Source of the DNA: Syntrophomonadaceae bacterium
GTDB taxonomy: Bacteria; Bacillota; DSM-12270; Thermacetogeniales; Thermacetogeniaceae
Length of the DNA stretch: 38,741 nt
Direction of reading: 5' to 3'
Assembly: GCA_012840405.1 (NCBI GenBank)
Contig: DULM01000144.1
Coordinates: forward strand, 1-38,741
Each line of letters opens with the position of its first letter. Position 1 is the stretch's first letter. Below are positions 37,810-38,741 of this stretch, one piece after another. The position numbers were made by a program, and so were the translations under genes. Under the pieces are notes generated by a model that saw nothing but the letters and a program-made list of their open reading frames with translations, searched no databases and was not told where the DNA came from.

Positions 37810-38741
37810 ATGATTACGCTGCTTCGCAAAATTTTTTTCTCTTTGCTGGTCATTATACTCCTCTTCACCTCCGGCTGTTGGAACAGAAGAGAAATGGATA
37901 CACTGACCGTCAATTCTGCTCTGGGCTTTGATCTGATCGAAACCAACGGAGAAACTAAAATCCTGCTGTCTGTGCTGACGATCAAGCCATCCCAGGCTAT
38001 CGGTGGTGCCGGAGATATGGCCGGAGGAGGTGCAGGACAACAACAATCAGTAACAGGTCAGGTGATCTCCATCACCGGTGACACTGTGGAGGATGCGGTG
38101 CGCAACTGGAACCAGTGCTCCTCAAGGCAACTCTTCATGGCTCACACTGTACTCTTTGTGATCGGTGAATCTGTTGCTAAGGAAGGGATCGGCTGGGTGA
38201 TCGATTTCGGCACCCGCAACCGGGATATACCGGAGAGGGCATTGGTTGTGGTCTGTGAAGGTACGGCCCGGGACGCTCTCCAGGCCCAACCCGAGTTTGA
38301 GCCCCTGCTCTCCACAGAGGTCTATAATATACTGAATCAAAATAGATATTTCACTTCCAAAAGCAAAGCAACTGATATCATCGAAACAATGTATGATCTC
38401 TTGACTCCAGGCAGAGATGTTTCATTGGCATTCCTGAAAACCTTTGTTCCACCGGAAAAGGGCTCTTCAGTTAGACAAACACCACAGTCCATTGATGGAA
38501 AAGATAGTGAAGGTGAACAGCCGGATCATAAAGTTCCAACTGTGGCGGGAGCGGTTGTCTTTCGGGGTGAAAAAGCGGTAGGGCGGCTAAATGAAGCGGA
38601 AACCCAGGGTATGTTGTTTATCATGGGAGAAGCACAAGGGGGAATAATTTCGGTGGCCTTTGACTCCACTGGGAAAAACACCTCATTTCTTTTTCGAGAT
38701 GTGAATACAAAAGTAAAAACAGTGATCGAAAAGAATGAAAT
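37810..38741 (+). CDS. gerC: Ger(x)C family spore germination lipoprotein, truncated at window end
   Basis: Lipobox-like MITLLRKIFFSLLVIILLFTSGCWNRREMDTLTVNSALGFDLI; ATG directly after the gerB stop. Absent from the ORF track because there is no stop in the window. Confidence 0.93.
   Translation, partial: MITLLRKIFFSLLVIILLFTSGCWNRREMDTLTVNSALGFDLIETNGETKILLSVLTIKPSQAIGGAGDMAGGGAGQQQSVTGQVISITGDTVEDAVRNWNQCSSRQLFMAHTVLFVIGESVAKEGIGWVIDFGTRNRDIPERALVVVCEGTARDALQAQPEFEPLLSTEVYNILNQNRYFTSKSKATDIIETMYDLLTPGRDVSLAFLKTFVPPEKGSSVRQTPQSIDGKDSEGEQPDHKVPTVAGAVVFRGEKAVGRLNEAETQGMLFIMGEAQGGIISVAFDSTGKNTSFLFRDVNTKVKTVIEKNE

Noticed and set aside
1-38741. CRISPR arrays, prophage or complete insertion sequences
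   Set aside because: No regularly spaced direct repeats, no transposase, integrase or phage structural ORFs were seen.

Overview
The window is 38.7 kb of an endospore-forming Firmicutes (clostridia-like) chromosome, mostly housekeeping genes on the minus strand. In order: rnpB (class A, 3' end cut by the window edge); a minimal sufC-sufB pair; pyk and pfkA; a DUF2007-like small ORF, mtrB (TRAP) and dnaE; tRNA-Pro(CGG); an orphan 328-330 aa ORF; uppP; a compact nurA-herA-mre11-rad50 operon in which the Rad50/SbcC-like ATPase is split into three ORFs; a CPBP (CAAX) protease; hypF-hypC-hypD-hypE; a CNNM/CBS transporter-type gene; an alpha-glucan cluster (GH15, DUF4912, GH57 branching enzyme, nucleotidyltransferase-PGM fusion, GT4 synthase, CBM25-like protein); and a gerA-gerB-gerC germination operon, truncated at the right edge. 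The best candidate for an undescribed system is the NurA-HerA-Mre11 operon with the split Rad50. The first split lies just after a CPVC zinc-hook-like motif, with one in-frame TAA separating two in-frame ORFs. Other signals include two diverged ~295-bp intergenic elements that fold as long imperfect hairpins, a (N)AG-rich tandem repeat next to mtrB, a PGM domain that has lost its catalytic motifs, and a small ORF plus strong terminator upstream of the CNNM gene. All family calls come from reading motifs by eye. No database search or folding program was run.
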